NCBI GenBank assembly: GCA_017592775.1
Contig: JAGFNJ010000047.1
Coordinates: 1 to 41,560 of the forward strand
DNA length: 41,560 nucleotides
Direction of reading: 5' to 3'
Source: Candidatus Accumulibacter conexus
Lineage (GTDB): Bacteria > Pseudomonadota > Gammaproteobacteria > Burkholderiales > Rhodocyclaceae
A program made the translations under genes and the position numbers. Of this stretch, positions 39,507 to 41,560 are shown one piece after another; the first letter of the stretch is position 1; every line of letters begins with the position of its first letter. Under the pieces are notes generated by a model, which was given only the letters and a program-made list of their open reading frames with translations, ran no database searches and had not been told where the DNA came from.

Positions 39507-40016
39507 GTGAACTCTGCCATCGACCTGCTCAAGGCAATCCGTAGCGGACGTCTCCAGGAGGTGCTGGCGGTGCTCGATTCCGGTGCGCCGGTCGAGTTGC
39601 TCGACGGGCGCGGCGACCCGGGCCTGCCGCTGGGGGTGGCATGCTTCATGGGTTTTCCCGACATTGTCCGCGAGTTGGTCAGGCGGGGTGCCAAGGTCAA
39701 TACGGCGGACAATTCGCAGCCGACCTCACCTTTGTCGATGGCCATCCGCGGCAAGCGGAAGGAAGTGCTCAAGGTGCTGATCGAACTCGGCGCCGAGGTC
39801 CCGCCGGGGCTGAACACCGGCCTCAGCGAGCAGGAAATCCTGGTCGCTCGCTGGCGTGGACAGCATTATGGTGGTGCGACCATGGCCCGGGCCACCGAAT
39901 CCGCAGCGGACGCGCCGGACTACGAGGAGATCGAGATGGTGCGTTGCTATGGAACGGACACCTCCGTGCTCGACGCGGATCTGATCCGTGCCGCACGGGA
40001 CATGGACAAGAAGTAG
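39507..40016 (+). CDS. Ankyrin-repeat protein
   Basis: A 169-residue protein, apparently cytoplasmic, with about three ankyrin repeats: IDLLKAIRSGRLQEVLAVLDSGAPVEL, then PLGVACFMGFPDIVRELVRRGAKVNTADN (seen as LVRRGAKVNTADNS) and PLSMAIRGKRKEVLKVLIELGAE. The rest is a non-repetitive C-terminus with a DYEEIEMVRCYG segment. The start is GTG 39507 preceded by a G-rich Shine-Dalgarno-like stretch. Ankyrin repeats mediate protein-protein contact; the partner is unknown. It probably shares a transcript with rraA. It converges on minE; the 188-bp gap between them has no gene that I can support. Confidence 0.82.
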   Translation: MNSAIDLLKAIRSGRLQEVLAVLDSGAPVELLDGRGDPGLPLGVACFMGFPDIVRELVRRGAKVNTADNSQPTSPLSMAIRGKRKEVLKVLIELGAEVPPGLNTGLSEQEILVARWRGQHYGGATMARATESAADAPDYEEIEMVRCYGTDTSVLDADLIRAARDMDKK

Positions 40017-40204
40017 GGCGGTTGCGGGCGAAGGCAAGGGCGCCGATACGTTCCGGCAGTCGGCCGCAGGGCTTTTGAAGCGGATTGCCGCGGCCAGCCT
40101 GCGCCGGGCAGCAACCCCGCCGGCGTCTCCTCACCGATCCACTTGATGCGTTTCCTCCAGCGCTCGCTCGCGCCCGGCACGCTCGCCTGCCCGCGGCGAT
40201 GTCT

Positions 40205-40477
40205 TCATGGCCTGCTGCCCGCCTCCGGCATGACGATGTTCACCTCGAGGACCTCGAAGTTGCCCTGTTTTTCGACCGATACCTTGATGTCTTCAGGGTT
40301 TACCGAGACATACTTCGAGATCACCGCCATCAGTTCCTGCTGCAAGGCCGGCAGGAAATCCGGTGTGCTGGTGCCGCCGTTGCGCTCGTGCGCGATGATC
40401 AGTTGCAGGCGCTCCTTGGCGATCGCTGCCGTCTTCGGTTTGCTGCCGAAGATGAGGGAGAACAGGGACATCCTCAT
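40205..40477 (-). CDS. minE: Cell division topological specificity factor MinE
   Basis: A 90-residue MinE that stimulates MinD ATPase and drives pole-to-pole oscillation. The anti-MinCD helix region is [25 protein letters not shown] and the C-terminal dimer domain contains [22 protein letters not shown]. The ATG overlaps the minD TGA (ATGA); a second ATG two codons in is possible and would give the more common MSLFSLIFG start. It is the last gene of the unit. Confidence 0.95.
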   Translation of the reverse strand: MRMSLFSLIFGSKPKTAAIAKERLQLIIAHERNGGTSTPDFLPALQQELMAVISKYVSVNPEDIKVSVEKQGNFEVLEVNIVMPEAGSRP

Positions 40478-41295
40478 CTACCCCCGAACAATCGCTTCAA
40501 CAGGCCCGGCTTTTCGTAGTCGACGAAGCGCAATGGAATGCTCTCGCCAAGGAAACGCGCGACGACGTCGAGGTAGGCTCCGGCGACGTCGGTACCGGCA
40601 AGATGGACCGCTGGCGTACCAGCGTTTGAGGATTGCAGTACCGCTTCGGACTCCGGGATGACACCGATGATGGGGACGCGCAGGATCTCCTGCACGTCTT
40701 TGTACGACAGCATCTCGCCATCATTGACGCGCTTCGGCGAGTATCGGGTGATCAGCAGGTGCTCCTTGACCGGCTCGACACCGAGCAGCGCGCGCCGCGA
40801 CTTGGCCTGAATGATGCCCAGAATGCGGTCGGAATCGCGGACCGAGGAAACTTCCGGGTTGCTTACCACCAGAGCTTCGTCGGCAAAGGTCAGCGCCATC
40901 ACCGCCCCTTTCTCGATACCTGCCGGTGAGTCGCAGACGACGTAGTCGAAGCCCATGTGTTCCAGATCCTTGAGGACCTTTTCCACGCCCTCCTCGGTCA
41001 GGGCATCCTTGTCGCGGGTCTGTGAGGCCGGCAGAACGAAGAGATTTCCGCTTTCGACATGCTTGTCCTTGATCAGCGCCTGGGTGAGCGTTGCCTCACC
41101 ATTGAGGACGTTGACCAGATCATAGACGACCCTGCGCTCGCAACCCATGATCAGATCGAGATTGCGCAGGCCGACATCGAAATCGATCACGGCCGTTTTG
41201 TAACCACGCAGGGCGAGGCCCGAGGCAAAGCTGGCACTGGTGGTGGTCTTGCCCACTCCGCCTTTGCCGGATGTTACGACGACAATACGTGTCAC
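40474..41295 (-). CDS. minD: Septum site-determining protein MinD
   Basis: A 273-residue ParA/MinD ATPase that binds membrane in its ATP form and recruits MinC. The deviant Walker A motif is [14 protein letters not shown] (8-21) and the C-terminal amphipathic helix ends LLKRLFGG. The start is a GTG (41295); the frame runs 33 codons further upstream with no homologous sequence. In most betaproteobacteria minC lies directly upstream, but here only 140 bp and then a transposase tail separate minD from the window edge. A candidate promoter and palindrome lie in those 140 bp. Confidence 0.96.
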   Translation of the reverse strand: MTRIVVVTSGKGGVGKTTTSASFASGLALRGYKTAVIDFDVGLRNLDLIMGCERRVVYDLVNVLNGEATLTQALIKDKHVESGNLFVLPASQTRDKDALTEEGVEKVLKDLEHMGFDYVVCDSPAGIEKGAVMALTFADEALVVSNPEVSSVRDSDRILGIIQAKSRRALLGVEPVKEHLLITRYSPKRVNDGEMLSYKDVQEILRVPIIGVIPESEAVLQSSNAGTPAVHLAGTDVAGAYLDVVARFLGESIPLRFVDYEKPGLLKRLFGGR

Positions 41296-41323
41296 GAATG
41301 TTTCCCCGCAAGTCAAAGACGCG

Positions 41324-41350
41324 ATTCTACCTGCAGAATGTTCATTCTGC
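41324..41350 (-). promoter_or_regulatory. Candidate minD promoter with an 18-base palindrome
   Basis: On the minus strand a TAGAAT (41324-41329) could be a -10 element about 30 bases before the minD GTG. Directly upstream lies GCAGAATG-TT-CATTCTGC (41333-41350), a perfect 8-bp inverted repeat with a two-base spacer, in the position of an operator between -10 and -35. No good -35 hexamer is seen at the right distance. Confidence 0.35.
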
Positions 41351-41435
41351 TGCAAGCCAGGCGGCCACGCAGCAGTTCTCATTTTAGATTCCATGGTAGC
41401 GGGTGGTGAGGGTAGAGACTGTTGGAAGGGGTAAA

Positions 41436-41560
41436 TCAGCCGGTGTCTGGGGCGTTGGGAGCGAGGCGCTGCTGCATGAAGCGCATGAGGTGATCCCAGT
41501 CATCGAACGGCAGGTACTGTAGCAAGGCGCGCAGGTGTTCGAAGAAGGTACGGCGGGAGG
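41436..41560 (-). pseudogene. C-terminal end of a transposase (cut by window edge)
   Basis: The last 125 bases encode, on the minus strand, a 40-residue tail (RRTFFEHLRALLQYL, then PFDDWDHLMRFMQQRL) ending in TGA at 41436-41438. I recall similar TFFEHLRAL...WDHL endings in transposases of environmental betaproteobacteria, but I cannot name the family. Because the frame leaves the window, it may be intact beyond it. The sequence GGTAGCGGGTGGTGAGGG near 41396-41414 could be part of its terminal repeat. Confidence 0.5.

Overview
The window is a high-GC (about two-thirds G+C) chromosomal segment from a betaproteobacterium, most like Rhodocyclales; a Candidatus Accumulibacter-type lineage is my best guess. 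The guess rests on gene order (rpsP-rimM-trmD-rplS, xseB-ispA-dxs-folE2, yihY/wrbA/DUF2069, ilvB-ilvH-ilvC-pssA-leuA, sigma/DUF3619/DUF3106/RDD, clpS-clpA, minDE) and on protein character; no search was run. Almost everything is core housekeeping. The two ends are different: each edge holds the C-terminal part of a transposase, so the segment is bracketed by insertion sequences.

Layout. 1-1021: transposase tail, then about 930 bp with no convincing gene. 1022-3639: fadH-type dienoyl-CoA reductase and a TetR regulator, with a good promoter and a palindrome at its start point. 3747-4975 (minus): STAS-like protein and a mercaptopyruvate sulfurtransferase. 5119-9128: xseB-ispA-dxs-folE2 (nuclease subunit, isoprenoids, folate/queuosine precursor), ending at a bidirectional terminator shared with rpsP-rimM-trmD-rplS (minus, 9221-11246). 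11572-13095: a 507-residue uncharacterised protein. 13092-14892: yihY (minus) beside wrbA and a DUF2069 membrane protein. 14947-21002 (minus): ilvB-ilvH-ilvC, pssA and leuA; leuA has its own strong promoter, and psd, often found between ilvC and pssA in related bacteria, is absent.

21139-23132 is a compact, overlapping cluster of an ECF-like sigma factor, a single-pass membrane protein (DUF3619), an exported helical protein with Spy/CpxP-like motifs (DUF3106) and an RDD membrane protein. It looks like an undescribed envelope-sensing sigma circuit and is the best candidate here for a new system. 23151-25315 (minus): lptF-lptG (LPS export). 25393-30748: pepA, holC, a small protein with an in-frame hexanucleotide repeat, and valS.

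30791-34348 (minus): a PabB-PabC fusion (folate), a TusA-like protein and a BepA-like periplasmic protease. 34489-35834: moaC-soxY-soxZ, a sulfur carrier pair without the rest of the sox genes. Then a cold-shock gene (minus), clpS-clpA, rraA, an ankyrin protein and minD-minE (minus). minC is not beside minD; the next feature upstream is the second transposase tail.

Eight neighbouring gene pairs overlap by exactly four bases (ATGA, GTGA or TTGA), indicating tight translational coupling. No tRNA, rRNA, CRISPR array or prophage was seen.
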